DNA from: Halorussus lipolyticus
GTDB lineage: Archaea; Halobacteriota; Halobacteria; Halobacteriales; Haladaptataceae
Assembly: GCF_029338375.1 (NCBI RefSeq)
Contig: NZ_CP119804.1
Coordinates: 1,302,001 to 1,366,000, forward strand
Direction: 5' to 3'
DNA length: 64,000 nt
Shown: positions 39,099-47,464 of the stretch, piece by piece
Layout of the letters: each line of letters begins with the position of its first letter
How positions within the stretch are numbered: the stretch's first letter is position 1
Notes under the pieces: generated by a model
Seen by the model: the letters and a program-made list of their open reading frames with translations, nothing else
What the model was told of the DNA's origin: nothing
The model's database searches: none
Position numbers and translations under genes: made by a program

Positions 39099-39578
39099 AT
39101 GAAACATCTCCCCAAGCATCTCCGACCGCGGTGGCGCTACCTCGCGGTCGGCCTCGAAACGTGGCCCGACGCGGACGTAGACCGGCGGAGTTTCCAGCGG
39201 AGCATCTGGTTCTCGGCCCAGAACCTGCTGGGTGACGCCGGGAGCGCCGACGCCGACCTGAAAGTCCTCCAGTTCGAGTTCGATGAGGGCACCGGCGAGG
39301 CCATCGTCCGGGCACGCCACGGCCACGCCCAGCAGGCCCGCGCGGCGCTGGCCTGCGTGGACGAAATCGGAAACGACCCCGTAGGCCTGCGCGTCCGAGG
39401 TATAAGCGGTACGGTCCGTGCCTGTGAAGAAAAGTATTTAGGAGCAGACGGCCAAATTCGGGACGAGAGAAAAGTCGTGTTCGAGGACGCCCAACAGTCG
39501 GCCGTCGAGCGAGACGGACTCCTCGACGTGCGGACCGACGGGACGTTCACGGGCGCGACGGAACTCGATTTCGAGTGA
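39099..39578 (+). CDS. rnp2: Ribonuclease P protein component 2 (Pop5)
   Basis: A 159-residue Pop5/Rpp14 homologue: MKHLPKHLRPRWRYLAVGLE, 'FQRSIWFSAQNLLGDAGSADADLKVLQFEF' and 'GEAIVRARHGHAQQARAALAC'. Pop5 pairs with Rpp30 to support the catalytic domain of RNase P RNA. The C-terminal part after 'RACEEKYL' is an acidic haloarchaeal extension. The psmA start lies four bases after the stop, so the two are cotranscribed. The ATG at 39099 starts at the family's conserved N-terminus. Confidence 0.92.
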   Translation: MKHLPKHLRPRWRYLAVGLETWPDADVDRRSFQRSIWFSAQNLLGDAGSADADLKVLQFEFDEGTGEAIVRARHGHAQQARAALACVDEIGNDPVGLRVRGISGTVRACEEKYLGADGQIRDERKVVFEDAQQSAVERDGLLDVRTDGTFTGATELDFE

Positions 39579-39582
39579 TACT

Positions 39583-40326
39583 ATGCAGGGACAAACCCAA
39601 CAGCAGGCCTACGACCGCGGGATTACCATCTTCTCCCCGGACGGACGGCTCTATCAGGTCGAGTACGCCCGCGAAGCGGTCAAGCGCGGCACGCCGTGTG
39701 TCGGCGTCCGGACGAAGGACGGCGTCGTCCTCACCGTGGACAAGCACATCCGGTCGAAGCTCATGGAGAAACAGAGCATCGAGAAGCTCCACAAGGCCGA
39801 CGACCACATCGGCATCGCTTCGGCGGGCCACGTCGCCGACGCGCGCCAGCTTATCGACTTCGCTCGCAAGCAGGCGCAGGTCAACTATCTGCGCTACGGC
39901 GAACCCATCGGGCTTGAGACGCTGACCAAGGAGATTACCGACCACATCCAGCAGTACACGCAGGTCGGCGGCGCGCGACCGTTCGGCGCGGCGCTCCTCA
40001 TCGGCGGCATCGCCAACGGCGAGCCGCGACTCTACGAGACGGACCCGAGCGGTACCCCCAACGAGTGGAAGGCACTCGCCATCGGTGCCGACCGCGGCGA
40101 GATTCAGGAGTACCTCGAGGACAACTACACCGAGGACCTCGACCTCGACGCCGGTATCTCGCTCTCGCTCAACGCCCTCGCGCAGGCCAAAGACGAGAAG
40201 CTCGAACCCGAGGGTGCCGCGATTGCGACCGTGGACGTCGAAACCGAGCAGTACAAGACGCTCGACACCGACGAAATCGAGTCCTACCTCAGCGAGAACG
40301 ACCTCCTCGCGTCCGACGAGGAGTAA
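39583..40326 (+). CDS. psmA: Proteasome alpha subunit
   Basis: The 247-residue subunit has the alpha-ring N-terminus YDRGITIFSPDGRLYQVEYAREAVKRG, which gates the 20S core, followed by the standard fold (GVVLTVDKHI, 'GIASAGHVADARQLIDFAR', 'RPFGAALLIGGI', 'YLEDNY'). It forms the outer heptameric rings of the 20S proteasome. The C-terminal 30 residues are acidic (SYLSENDLLASDEE). It is transcribed with rnp2. Confidence 0.97.
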   Translation: MQGQTQQQAYDRGITIFSPDGRLYQVEYAREAVKRGTPCVGVRTKDGVVLTVDKHIRSKLMEKQSIEKLHKADDHIGIASAGHVADARQLIDFARKQAQVNYLRYGEPIGLETLTKEITDHIQQYTQVGGARPFGAALLIGGIANGEPRLYETDPSGTPNEWKALAIGADRGEIQEYLEDNYTEDLDLDAGISLSLNALAQAKDEKLEPEGAAIATVDVETEQYKTLDTDEIESYLSENDLLASDEE

Positions 40327-40427
40327 CCGAACTCCTCGCCACGCGGGCGTCGAACAGACCGAAAACTCCTTTTCGTGTCCCTCGTCGGAAGGGATTCGAT
40401 TGCCGATAGGACGACCGCCAGTGCGGG

Positions 40428-41228
40428 CTACCCGTCTAGCACGCCGACGCGCTCGGCCCGGTAGCCGAAGACGTTCTCGTAGCCGTAGGCCGACATCAAC
40501 ACCGGGTAGAAGGGTTCGGACGCGACTAGCTCGTCGCCGTCGGCGGCGGCGAACGCCTCGCCTTCGGTGACTCGCTCGAAGTTCTCGGCGAATATCTCGT
40601 AGTCGTCGCCCTCGGTCTTGGGCACCGGACTGCCGAGGCGGAAGACATCGACCTCGCAGAGGTCGTCGCCCGCGACCGGTTCGGCGTCGTCGGCCAGCGC
40701 GCCGGTCGCGGTCAGGAACCCGCGAATCAGTTCAACCGCGTTGTCGGCGGCCTGCTCGGAGTGTTGGAGGCCGCACTCGGCTTCCACGACGTGGGGGTAC
40801 TCGATGAGTCGCCCGTCGCTCTCGGCCTCGGTCTCGACTACGACCGACACCGGGAGGTACGGGCAGACTGACCGCGCCACCTCGTCGATTGTGTCCACGA
40901 GCGCGAAGGGTTCGGCGTAGGACTGGGTGGAGTGAAGCGACAGCGTGGTGCAGTCCCTGACCTCGCGGGCCAGCGCGTCGGCGAGTCGACGCTCGTGGGT
41001 GTCGGCCTCGGGGTCGCCGGGGAAGGCCCGGTTGAGGTCCTCGTCCACGTACCGAACGTCTCGTTCCAGCGCGGCCTCGTTGGCGACGACGAATTTGACC
41101 GGGCGCTCGACCGCGGGCGACTCGGCCAGCAGTCGCTCGACGCCACGAACGCCACACGGCTCGTCCCCGTGGATGGCCGCGACCACGGCTATCTCGGGGG
41201 TCCCGTCTCCTAACTGCTCGATTCGCAT
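40428..41228 (-). CDS. Succinylglutamate desuccinylase/aspartoacylase-like hydrolase
   Basis: A 266-residue zinc carboxypeptidase-like enzyme: AIHGDEPCGV supplies the His-x-x-Glu zinc pair, 'EDLNRAFPG' the substrate-binding Asn-Arg, and 'LSLHSTQS' the third ligand His. The family deacylates N-acyl amino acids or related amides. ATG 41228 (MRIEQLGDG) is preferred; the frame continues upstream into a basic stretch. The C-terminal 60 residues form a small beta domain (VTEGEAFAAADGDELVASEPFYPVLMS). It converges with psmA. Confidence 0.85.
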   Translation of the reverse strand: MRIEQLGDGTPEIAVVAAIHGDEPCGVRGVERLLAESPAVERPVKFVVANEAALERDVRYVDEDLNRAFPGDPEADTHERRLADALAREVRDCTTLSLHSTQSYAEPFALVDTIDEVARSVCPYLPVSVVVETEAESDGRLIEYPHVVEAECGLQHSEQAADNAVELIRGFLTATGALADDAEPVAGDDLCEVDVFRLGSPVPKTEGDDYEIFAENFERVTEGEAFAAADGDELVASEPFYPVLMSAYGYENVFGYRAERVGVLDG

Positions 41229-41271
41229 CTGAAGAAAAAGCGGCAACGCTCCCTTTTGAGCGTTTCGACTC

Positions 41272-41967
41272 CTATCGGCCGGCGACTTCACAGAGCGACC
41301 GGACCGGGGATTCGAGCGCCCGGCCGGCCGGAGTCAGCGCCACGTAGTCGTCGTCTTGGTCGTAGTCCACGAGGCCCCCGGCGGCGAGTTTCGGGACGTG
41401 GGTGTGGTACAGCGACAGGTAGACCTCCAGCACGTCGTCGGGGTCGATGTTCGGCAGGAGTTCGTCGCGCTCCTCGATGGCCACCTCGTCGGCGAGGTCC
41501 GGAAGCGAGAGGTCGTCGTGGCGGACCAGCGTGCGCAGGGCCTCACGCCGCCGGAACTCCGACAGGAGTTCGAGGAGGGCGTCGGTCGAAACCGGCGGGT
41601 CGCCCGATTCGAGCGAGTCGATGGTCGGTGCTAGCTCCTCGAAGCGCGACTCGTCGCAAAACCGGACGAGGCCGCGGTCGAGGTCGTACTCGACCAGTCC
41701 GGCGTCGGCGAGTTTCGGCAGGTGAGTGTGATGGAGGGACGTTCGCAGGCGACGCTCGGTGGCGGCCTCGTCGTCCAACTCGTCGGCGAGCCGGCCAGCG
41801 AGGTCGTTCACGACGAGGGCGTCGTCGCTCTCGGCGAGGTGCCGGAGCAGGACCCGACACCGCCGGTTAGCCAGCGCGTCGAAAGTCGCGTCGAGCGGGG
41901 CACCGCTCTCGGAACTGTGCGGGCCGGCGTCCGCCGTCGCGTCTCGGTAAGAGTCGGTCGTAGTCAT
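41272..41967 (-). CDS. Protein with two winged-helix (DUF7344-type) domains
   Basis: A 231-residue protein containing two copies of the haloarchaeal HTH unit. Copy one runs about residues 27-108 (FDALANRRCRVLLRHL ... SLHHTHLPKLADAGLVEYD), copy two about 132-225 (LLSEFRRREALRTLV ... LYHTHVPKLAAGGLVDYD). The single-domain relative is at 3994-4317. It presumably binds DNA as a monomer with pseudo-two-fold symmetry; targets are unknown. The upstream gap 41968-42136 has an AT-rich stretch suited to its promoter. Confidence 0.82.
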   Translation of the reverse strand: MTTTDSYRDATADAGPHSSESGAPLDATFDALANRRCRVLLRHLAESDDALVVNDLAGRLADELDDEAATERRLRTSLHHTHLPKLADAGLVEYDLDRGLVRFCDESRFEELAPTIDSLESGDPPVSTDALLELLSEFRRREALRTLVRHDDLSLPDLADEVAIEERDELLPNIDPDDVLEVYLSLYHTHVPKLAAGGLVDYDQDDDYVALTPAGRALESPVRSLCEVAGR

Positions 41968-42136
41968 TTGTAGCCTCCTGTTGGGCGGGGGTCGCTGTGC
42001 GAGCAGTCGGGGACCGCTCTATCACATCTTCGTCGGTCTAGCTATATAAGTTGTCGATATATTTGATTACGAATCCGGAATCCGAGGCAAACTATCGAAT
42101 CGACGACGAAATCGCTGGAGGCGGCCGAAATCGAAC

Positions 42137-42670
42137 TCACTCCAACGACTCGGCGTAGGCGAAGTCCGATTTGTCGGCGACCGGGTGCGTTCCGTCGAGT
42201 GCTATCTGCCACCCGTGAAGTTCGGTCGGGTCGTCCAAGGCGCGGGTCATCGTCTCACGCACGTCCAGCACGTCCACGCCGTAGTAATCTCGGGGGACGC
42301 CGTGGAGGTACTGGAGCGCCGTGTCGAACAGAGAGCGCATCCCGCCGTCGTCCTCGAAGTCGAAGTGCTTGTACGCACCGGCCGCGACCTGCACCATTCC
42401 GTGGAGGAACTTCGATTCGGTGGTCCCGCTCCCGTAGTTGTACCACTCGTCCTCGAAGCAGTCGTGGGATTCGTGGAACTCCGCAGAGTTGAACAGGCGA
42501 ATCCCGTGAGCGGTCGCCCGGCGGAGCGTGTCGTGTTCCCATCGGGCATCGGCCGGAAGCCACCCGGTCGGGGTTCCCGCCCGCGGCGGCCCGACCGACT
42601 CGTCGCGGGTGTGGTCGTCCATATCGGGTACGTCGGCCCACAGGCGGGTAACGTCGTCGGTGGCGTCCAC
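42137..42670 (-). CDS. DUF309 domain protein
   Basis: A 177-residue protein with the DUF309 core: '[25 protein letters not shown]' (the FN..eFfEaHe..E..W motif) and '[36 protein letters not shown]', forming a small helical bundle with His/Glu residues that may bind metal. Function is unknown in any organism. Starts at 42670 or 42622 (MDDHTRDES) are both possible. The C-terminus is conserved-looking (HGWQIALDG). It diverges from the bat-like regulator gene. Confidence 0.8.
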   Translation of the reverse strand: MDATDDVTRLWADVPDMDDHTRDESVGPPRAGTPTGWLPADARWEHDTLRRATAHGIRLFNSAEFHESHDCFEDEWYNYGSGTTESKFLHGMVQVAAGAYKHFDFEDDGGMRSLFDTALQYLHGVPRDYYGVDVLDVRETMTRALDDPTELHGWQIALDGTHPVADKSDFAYAESLE

Positions 42671-42760
42671 TGTCTGGAATCGGGACGCTGACCGCCAGCG
42701 AGGAGCGCCCGAGATGCTTACTTACGAAAGGCATTTTTGTTGTACGTCCGAGTATCCGCT

Positions 42761-43432
42761 ATGAGTTTGGTGGTCGAGTTCGCGGTCGAGTCCCCGATAC
42801 TCCGGGACGCGCGGAGAGCGGTCCCCGACATGGAGTTCCAAATCGAGGACGTTCGCCAGATGCCCGACGGCGAACACGAGTACGCCTTCTGGGCCGACGG
42901 CGACGACTTCGAGGCCTTCGAGGAGGCCGTCGCGGCCGACCCGACAGCGACCGACTACACTCGCCTCGTGGACGTGGGCGACCGGCGACTCTACCGCGCG
43001 ACGCTCTCGAAGTCAGCGGCCGAGTGGACCACCCGCTCGGTCGCCGCGAAACACGACGTCACCGTCTTGGACGTGACCGCCGACGACACCGAGTCGCGGG
43101 TTCAAGCGCGTGTCCCCGACAGGGCGGCGCTGGTCGCCTACCGCGACGCCTTCCGCGAGCGAGACCTCACTTTCCGCCTCCTCGGGGTGTACGACCGCGA
43201 GGACGACCCGACAGACGGAAAGCGATACGGTATCACCGCCCCGCAACGCGAGGCCCTCGTCCGGGCGCTGGAGGCCGGATACTTCGACGTGCCGCGCCGA
43301 ACCACGCTGTCGAAACTGGCCGACGACCTTGGTATCTCGGAGCAAGTCCTCTCGGCGCGACTCCGGCGCGGTCAGACGAACCTCGTCCGGAACGCGCTCG
43401 AAACTGGCGGTGACGCCGACGCGAGTACGTGA
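42761..43432 (+). CDS. Bacterio-opsin activator-type HTH_10 regulator
   Basis: A 223-residue protein: a sensor-like N-terminal part starting MSLVVEFAVESPILRDA, a middle beta-rich part (TRSVAAKHDVTVLDVTADD), and the HTH_10 at the end, 'ITAPQREALVRALEAGYFDVPRRTTLSKLADDLGIS' followed by the recognition helix 'QVLSARLRRGQTNLV'. Haloarchaea have many such regulators. The HTH_10 scrap at 9681-9803 belongs to the same class. The ATG at 42761 is the likely start; the frame also reads eight codons further up. Confidence 0.88.
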   Translation: MSLVVEFAVESPILRDARRAVPDMEFQIEDVRQMPDGEHEYAFWADGDDFEAFEEAVAADPTATDYTRLVDVGDRRLYRATLSKSAAEWTTRSVAAKHDVTVLDVTADDTESRVQARVPDRAALVAYRDAFRERDLTFRLLGVYDREDDPTDGKRYGITAPQREALVRALEAGYFDVPRRTTLSKLADDLGISEQVLSARLRRGQTNLVRNALETGGDADAST

Positions 43433-43578
43433 ACTCGGTATTCGAGGACCCGGAGGAGACGAACGAATCTGTGCCCGATTTCGGTGAACCGTCGGGGCGC
43501 GTCCGGGCAGTTCGGCGTCCGAGCGATGGGACTCTCGGGACCCAAACAGATACGCTTCCGGAGGCCGAACCGACAAGC

Positions 43579-44358
43579 GTGTCCGTCGCCTACGACTACC
43601 ACGTCCACACGAACTACTCCGACGGCGAAATCATGCCGTCGATGGTCTCTGCCGCCGAGGAGGCCGGCCTGCGCGCGGTGGGGTTCGCCGACCACTGCAA
43701 CGTCGCCACCCGCGAATCGCTCCAGCGGGCCAAGCGCGAGTTCGGTTTCAACTTGGACCGGACCTACCCCCTGCGGCGCGAGGCCATCGAGTCGATGCGC
43801 GAGGAGGCCGACGTTCGCATCTTCGACGCGGTGGAACTCGACTACGACCCCCGCGACGAGGACGACATTTCAGCCTTCCTCGACGAGGCCGATTTCGACT
43901 ACGCCATCGGGAGCGTTCACCGCGTGGATGGGACAAATATCCAGAGCAGTCGGCCCTTCACCGACATGTCCGAGCGAGAGCGCCGCGCGCTGGTGGACGA
44001 CTACTACCACCGACTCGTTGACCTCGTGGAATCGGAGTTGTTCGCCATCGCGGCCCACCCGGACCTCGTGGAGCGCACGCCCGAACTCCGGGGCTACACC
44101 ACCCCGGACCACCACGAACTCGTCGCCGACGCCTTCCGGCACTCCCGGACGGTGCCCGAAATCAACGCCGGGCGGGTCCGCCGGGACTACGGCGAGTTCC
44201 ACCCCGCGAGCGACTTCCGGGCGGCGCTCCGCGAGCGCGGCGTTCGATTCGTCGCGGGGTCGGATTCGCACGAACCGGCCGAGGTGAGGAACCGGAAAGA
44301 CGAACTAGACGACCACTTCGCCGGGCGCGAGACCGAACCGGTCCGACTGTTCGACTGA
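43579..44358 (+). CDS. PHP-domain phosphoesterase
   Basis: A 259-residue protein with the PHP metal motifs: YDYHVHTNYSDG, 'GFADHCN', 'DAVELDYDP', 'IGSVHRVDG', 'IAAHPDLVE' and 'FVAGSDSHEP'. Members include histidinol-phosphate phosphatase (HisK) and related phosphoesterases; the length fits HisK-like enzymes. I chose GTG 43579, just before YDYHVH. An earlier GTG at 43429, overlapping the preceding gene by four bases, would add 50 poorly structured residues and cannot be excluded. Confidence 0.82.
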   Translation: MSVAYDYHVHTNYSDGEIMPSMVSAAEEAGLRAVGFADHCNVATRESLQRAKREFGFNLDRTYPLRREAIESMREEADVRIFDAVELDYDPRDEDDISAFLDEADFDYAIGSVHRVDGTNIQSSRPFTDMSERERRALVDDYYHRLVDLVESELFAIAAHPDLVERTPELRGYTTPDHHELVADAFRHSRTVPEINAGRVRRDYGEFHPASDFRAALRERGVRFVAGSDSHEPAEVRNRKDELDDHFAGRETEPVRLFD

Positions 44359-44412
44359 ATGGTTCTTCTTCGGCGGGTCGAGGACTGGGCGACCGCTTCC
44401 CGAACCCTTTTG

Positions 44413-44426
44413 ACTGACCAGTCAGT
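44413..44426. promoter_or_regulatory. TetR-type operator, palindrome ACTGAC-CA-GTCAGT
   Basis: A perfect 6+2+6 palindrome ends 12 bases before the GTG start of the TetR gene at 44439. In this position it would overlap the core promoter or transcription start, so the TetR protein probably represses its own operon, including the MATE pump, through it. Confidence 0.6.
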
Positions 44427-44438
44427 TAGTTTCCGGTA

Positions 44439-45086
44439 GTGACTACCAGCGAGACTGACGAGACTACGGACGATATGATGCAGGCGACCTACTGCGCGCT
44501 CTGCGAACACGGCTACGCGGAGGTGACGATGCAGGACATCGCCGACCGGACCGACGCGAGCAAGTCGTCGCTCCACTACCACTACGACACCAAACACGAC
44601 CTCTTGCTCGCTTTCCTCGACCACCTCTACGACGAGTTCGCCGACCGATTCGGGGGCGGCGAGACCGACGAGGCTGGCGAAATCGGCGAGACCGACGCAG
44701 ACCCCCTCGACCGACTCGCCGGAGTCGTGGACGAGGCGCTGGACGAGGACGACGCCGAGGACCGCCGGGACTTCCGGACCGCGATGCTGGAAATCAAGGC
44801 CCAAGCGCCCTACGACGAGGAGTTTCGGGAGCGCCTCGCCGAGTTCGACCGCCACGTTCAGGAGTCCATTCGAGGCATCGTTTCTGACGGCGTGGAGTCC
44901 GGTATCTTCCGGGACGACGCCGACCCCGAGGAGGTCGCGGAGTTCTTCGCCACGGTGTTCGACGGCGCTCACACTCGCGCCATCTCGACCGACGAACCCC
45001 TCTCGGGAGCGCGGCGCTCGCTGGCGGAGTTCGTCGAGCGCGACCTGCTGGCCGACGGCGTAGACCGGGAGGTCGACTTCGAATGA
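44439..45086 (+). CDS. TetR/AcrR-family transcriptional regulator
   Basis: A 215-residue protein from GTG 44439. Residues about 12-58 form the TetR HTH: 'MQATYCALCEHGYAEVTMQDIADRTDASKSSLHYHYDTKHDLL', with the SKSSLHYHY recognition helix. The rest is the helical ligand-binding domain, with a Glu/Gly/Asp-rich insertion near residues 70-90. Its stop overlaps the MATE start by four bases, so regulator and pump are coupled. The palindrome at 44413 is the likely operator; a pump substrate would be the likely inducer. Confidence 0.9.
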   Translation: MTTSETDETTDDMMQATYCALCEHGYAEVTMQDIADRTDASKSSLHYHYDTKHDLLLAFLDHLYDEFADRFGGGETDEAGEIGETDADPLDRLAGVVDEALDEDDAEDRRDFRTAMLEIKAQAPYDEEFRERLAEFDRHVQESIRGIVSDGVESGIFRDDADPEEVAEFFATVFDGAHTRAISTDEPLSGARRSLAEFVERDLLADGVDREVDFE

Positions 45087-46504
45087 GCGTCCGAGAGCGC
45101 GTCGGCAGTCTGTTCAAAGACCAGTCGGAGTTGGACCTGACCGAGGGCGCGGTCGGATGGCCGCTGTTCTTCCTCTCGTTCCCCATCGTCATCACCAACC
45201 TGCTCCAGACCGCCTACAACCTCGCCGACACCTTCTGGCTCGGCCAGTACTCCACGAAGGCGCTGGCCGCGATTAGCTTCGCCTTCCCGATGGTGTTCCT
45301 CCTCATCTCGCTCGGGATGGGCCTGTCGGTCGCCGGGTCGATTCTGGTTGCTCAACACACCGGGGCCGAGGAGCCAGAGAAAGCCGAGTACGCGGCGTCA
45401 CAGACGGTCACCTTCTCCCTCATCGCGTCGGTCGTGCTGGGGGCTATCGGGTACGTCTTCGTCGGCGACTTCCTGCAGTTCCTCGGGGCGTCGCCCGACG
45501 TGCTGTGGCGCGCAGAGGCCTACATGCAGGTCATCTCGCTCGGCATCGCGTTCATGTTCGGCTTCTTCGTCTTCGTCTCGCTGATGCGAGGCTACGGCGA
45601 CACCGTGACGCCGATGCTGGTGATGTTCGGCACCGTGGTCGTGAACGTCGTCATCGACCCTTTCCTCATCTTCGGGTGGGGACCGTTCCCCACGCTCGGC
45701 ATCGAGGGCGCGGCCGTCGCCACCATCTTCTCTCGGGCGCTGGCGATGGTAGTCGGCCTCGGCATCATGTTCCGGGGCAACCGAGGCGTCCAGATTCACC
45801 TCTCGCAGATGCGCCCGGACCTCGACTTCTTCAAGAAGCTTCTCAAAATCGGGATTCCGGCCTCCATCGAGGGCACCGGCCGGGCGCTGTCGGTCAACCT
45901 CCTGCTGTACGTGGTCGGCCTATTCCCGACCACCGTGGTCGCGGCGTTCGGCATCGGCACGCGAGTCTTCTCGGTCATCTTCCTGCCCGCCATCGCCGTC
46001 GCTCGCGGCGTCGAAACCATGTCGGGCCAGAACATCGGCGCGGGCAAACCGGACCGCGCGGCCCAAGCCAACGACTTCGCCGCGAAGGTGATGTTCGGCG
46101 TCCTCGCGGTCATGGGCGTCGTCATCTTCGTCGGCGCGGGACCCGTCGTCGCGGTGTTCACCGACGACCCCGAAGTGGTCGAAATCGGCGCGAACTTCCT
46201 CCGGTGGGTCGCGCCCTCCTTCGGGTTCATCGGCGTGATGCGGGCCTACACCGGCGGGTTCCGCGGCGCAGGCAAGACGATGGTCGCCGCGGCCATCTCC
46301 ATCTTCATGCTCGGCATCGTCCGCCTGCCGCTGGCGTGGTACAACACCCAGTTCGCGGGCATGGACCAGACCGGCATCTGGGTGGCCTTCCTCGTCTCGA
46401 ACGTCGTCGGCGCTATCGTTGCCCTGCTGTGGTTCAAGCGCGGGACGTGGCGCGAGGCCGACGTGCGAGACGACGAGGCGGCGGGCGTCCCCTCCGACGA
46501 CTAA
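45083..46504 (+). CDS. MATE-family efflux transporter
   Basis: A 473-residue protein with about 12 hydrophobic helices. The MATE repeat signatures are seen in both halves: 'YNLADTFWLGQYSTKALAAISFAFPMVFLL' and 'AFGIGTRVFSVIFLPAIAVARGVETMSGQNIGAGKPDRA'. MATE pumps export drugs or metabolites in exchange for sodium or protons. It is coupled to the TetR gene by a four-base overlap (ATGA). The next gene converges with a four-base overlap of the stops. Confidence 0.93.
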   Translation: MSVRERVGSLFKDQSELDLTEGAVGWPLFFLSFPIVITNLLQTAYNLADTFWLGQYSTKALAAISFAFPMVFLLISLGMGLSVAGSILVAQHTGAEEPEKAEYAASQTVTFSLIASVVLGAIGYVFVGDFLQFLGASPDVLWRAEAYMQVISLGIAFMFGFFVFVSLMRGYGDTVTPMLVMFGTVVVNVVIDPFLIFGWGPFPTLGIEGAAVATIFSRALAMVVGLGIMFRGNRGVQIHLSQMRPDLDFFKKLLKIGIPASIEGTGRALSVNLLLYVVGLFPTTVVAAFGIGTRVFSVIFLPAIAVARGVETMSGQNIGAGKPDRAAQANDFAAKVMFGVLAVMGVVIFVGAGPVVAVFTDDPEVVEIGANFLRWVAPSFGFIGVMRAYTGGFRGAGKTMVAAAISIFMLGIVRLPLAWYNTQFAGMDQTGIWVAFLVSNVVGAIVALLWFKRGTWREADVRDDEAAGVPSDD

Positions 46505-46767
46505 TCCTGCGACCGGTCGCCTTCGACCGGGTGTGGACTTTCCGAAAGGAGTTCTAGCGCTCGGCCGAAGGCCTCCTCGCTCGTTTCGAACTCGCCTTCG
46601 TGGTTCCACTCGTCGTCCGGCGTGGCGGTGTACACGTCGAAGTTCCCGCCGCGGTACTCGTGGCTCTCGACGTAGAGTTCGCGCTCGACACTCCCGTCGT
46701 CGTCCACGAGGAGCCAGATGCCGATTTCTTTGCCGCCTTCGAGGTCACGGCGTCGTTCCCAGTTCAT
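46501..46767 (-). CDS. Conserved small haloarchaeal protein
   Basis: An 88-residue soluble protein: MNWERRRDLEGGKEIGIWLLVDDDGSVERELYVESHEYRGG-type strands, then 'DDEWNHEGEFETSEEAFGRALELL', a helix ending an alpha/beta domain. Composition is acidic with conserved Trp residues, which supports a real gene. I recognise no named family. It converges on the MATE gene; their stops overlap by four bases. The gap upstream holds the tRNA-Leu duplication. Confidence 0.7.
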   Translation of the reverse strand: MNWERRRDLEGGKEIGIWLLVDDDGSVERELYVESHEYRGGNFDVYTATPDDEWNHEGEFETSEEAFGRALELLSESPHPVEGDRSQD

Positions 46768-47038
46768 ACGGCGTGTTCACGGTGCGCACGGAGTTAGGTC
46801 TTGACCGGCAGTTAAGAAACAATCACACATATTAAAGGCATCTCTACAATCTCTTAACACCACTAATCATTGCTGGAAGACCGAAACGCAGTCGCTATCG
46901 AATTAGCGTCACCGCAGAAGTTTGCGAGGGCCCGCGTGGGCCGTAATTTGCGAGGGAAGAACGCTCCGAAGCGGTCTTCCTGCACTCGTTTTTAACGTGG
47001 CAAAGCCACGCTGTGTAACGTGGGAAACCCACGCAGAG

Positions 47039-47200
47039 TGCGAGGGAAGGGATTCGAACCCTTGGACCACGGGAAGACGGTCCTGCTCAGTCGCTACGCT
47101 CCCTCCGCGGGCATGCGACTTCCCTGCCCTGCTTCGCTCCGCTCAGCAGGACCCTACGGGAGCGAATCTTGAGTCCGCCGCCGTTGCAGTAGCTACGAGG
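47039..47200 (-). pseudogene. Broken tRNA-Leu copy
   Basis: The minus strand has a complete tRNA-Leu 3' half (acceptor strand and T-arm, 47039-47068) and an anticodon arm with CAA (near 47153-47185), separated by an 80-odd base insert in the variable-arm region. Beyond the anticodon arm the D-arm is degenerate and the 5' acceptor strand is absent, so no cloverleaf can form. It is a decayed duplicate of the tRNA gene at 47313-47397. Confidence 0.75.
47079..47153. mobile_element. 75-base insert with terminal inverted repeats in the broken tRNA-Leu
   Basis: GGTCCTGCTCAG (47079-47090) and CTCAGCAGGACC (47142-47153) are inverted repeats with 11 of 12 matching bases. The insert splits the duplicated tRNA at its variable arm. 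It is too short to code for anything and looks like a tiny MITE-like or hairpin element; an extra few bases on the left (47069-47078) have no counterpart in the intact gene. Confidence 0.4.
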
Positions 47201-47312
47201 ACAGTATTTCGAGGAATGTTGCGAGGGCCCGCGTGGGCCGTAATTTGCGAGGGAAGAACGCTCCGAAGCGGTCTTCCTGCACTCGTTTTTAACGTGGCAA
47301 AGCCACGCAGAG

Positions 47313-47397
47313 TGCGAGGGAAGGGATTCGAACCCTTGGACCCCTACGGGAGCGGATCTTGAGTCCGCCGCCGTTGGCCAGGCTTGGCTACCCTCGC
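47313..47397 (-). tRNA. tRNA-Leu (anticodon CAA)
   Basis: The 85-base gene folds as a class II tRNA: acceptor GCGAGGG with CCCTCGC and discriminator A, anticodon stem GCGGA with TCCGC around loop CTCAAGA (anticodon CAA), a long variable arm (TCCCGTAGGGG), and T-arm AAGGG-TTCGAAT-CCCTT. It reads the leucine codon TTG. No intron is seen. A broken duplicate lies just downstream (47039-47200). Confidence 0.95.
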
Positions 47398-47464
47398 ACG
47401 CGCTTGCTTCCAATCGGGGTTCTCGCCTGACGTTTCTCCCTAAAGAGGTGGGTATATAAACCTC

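Larger units (their letters stand above)
46922..47342. repeat. Direct duplication of tRNA-Leu 3' region (about 124 bases)
   Basis: Bases 46922-47011 are identical to 47219-47308 (90 bases). After a 23-base insert in the left copy, 47035-47068 is identical to 47309-47342 (34 bases), which covers the 3' end and T-arm of tRNA-Leu. The left copy is therefore a tandem duplicate of the tRNA-Leu end and its downstream DNA. The 23-base insert (TGTGTAACGTGGGAAACCCACGC) contains an inverted repeat resembling the preceding AACGTGGCAAAGCCACGC. Confidence 0.85.

Noticed and set aside
47069..47153. The insert in the second tRNA-Leu copy as a tRNA intron
   Set aside because: The copy lacks a 5' acceptor strand and a normal D-arm, and the insert has terminal inverted repeats, so it is a broken duplicate rather than an intron-containing gene.
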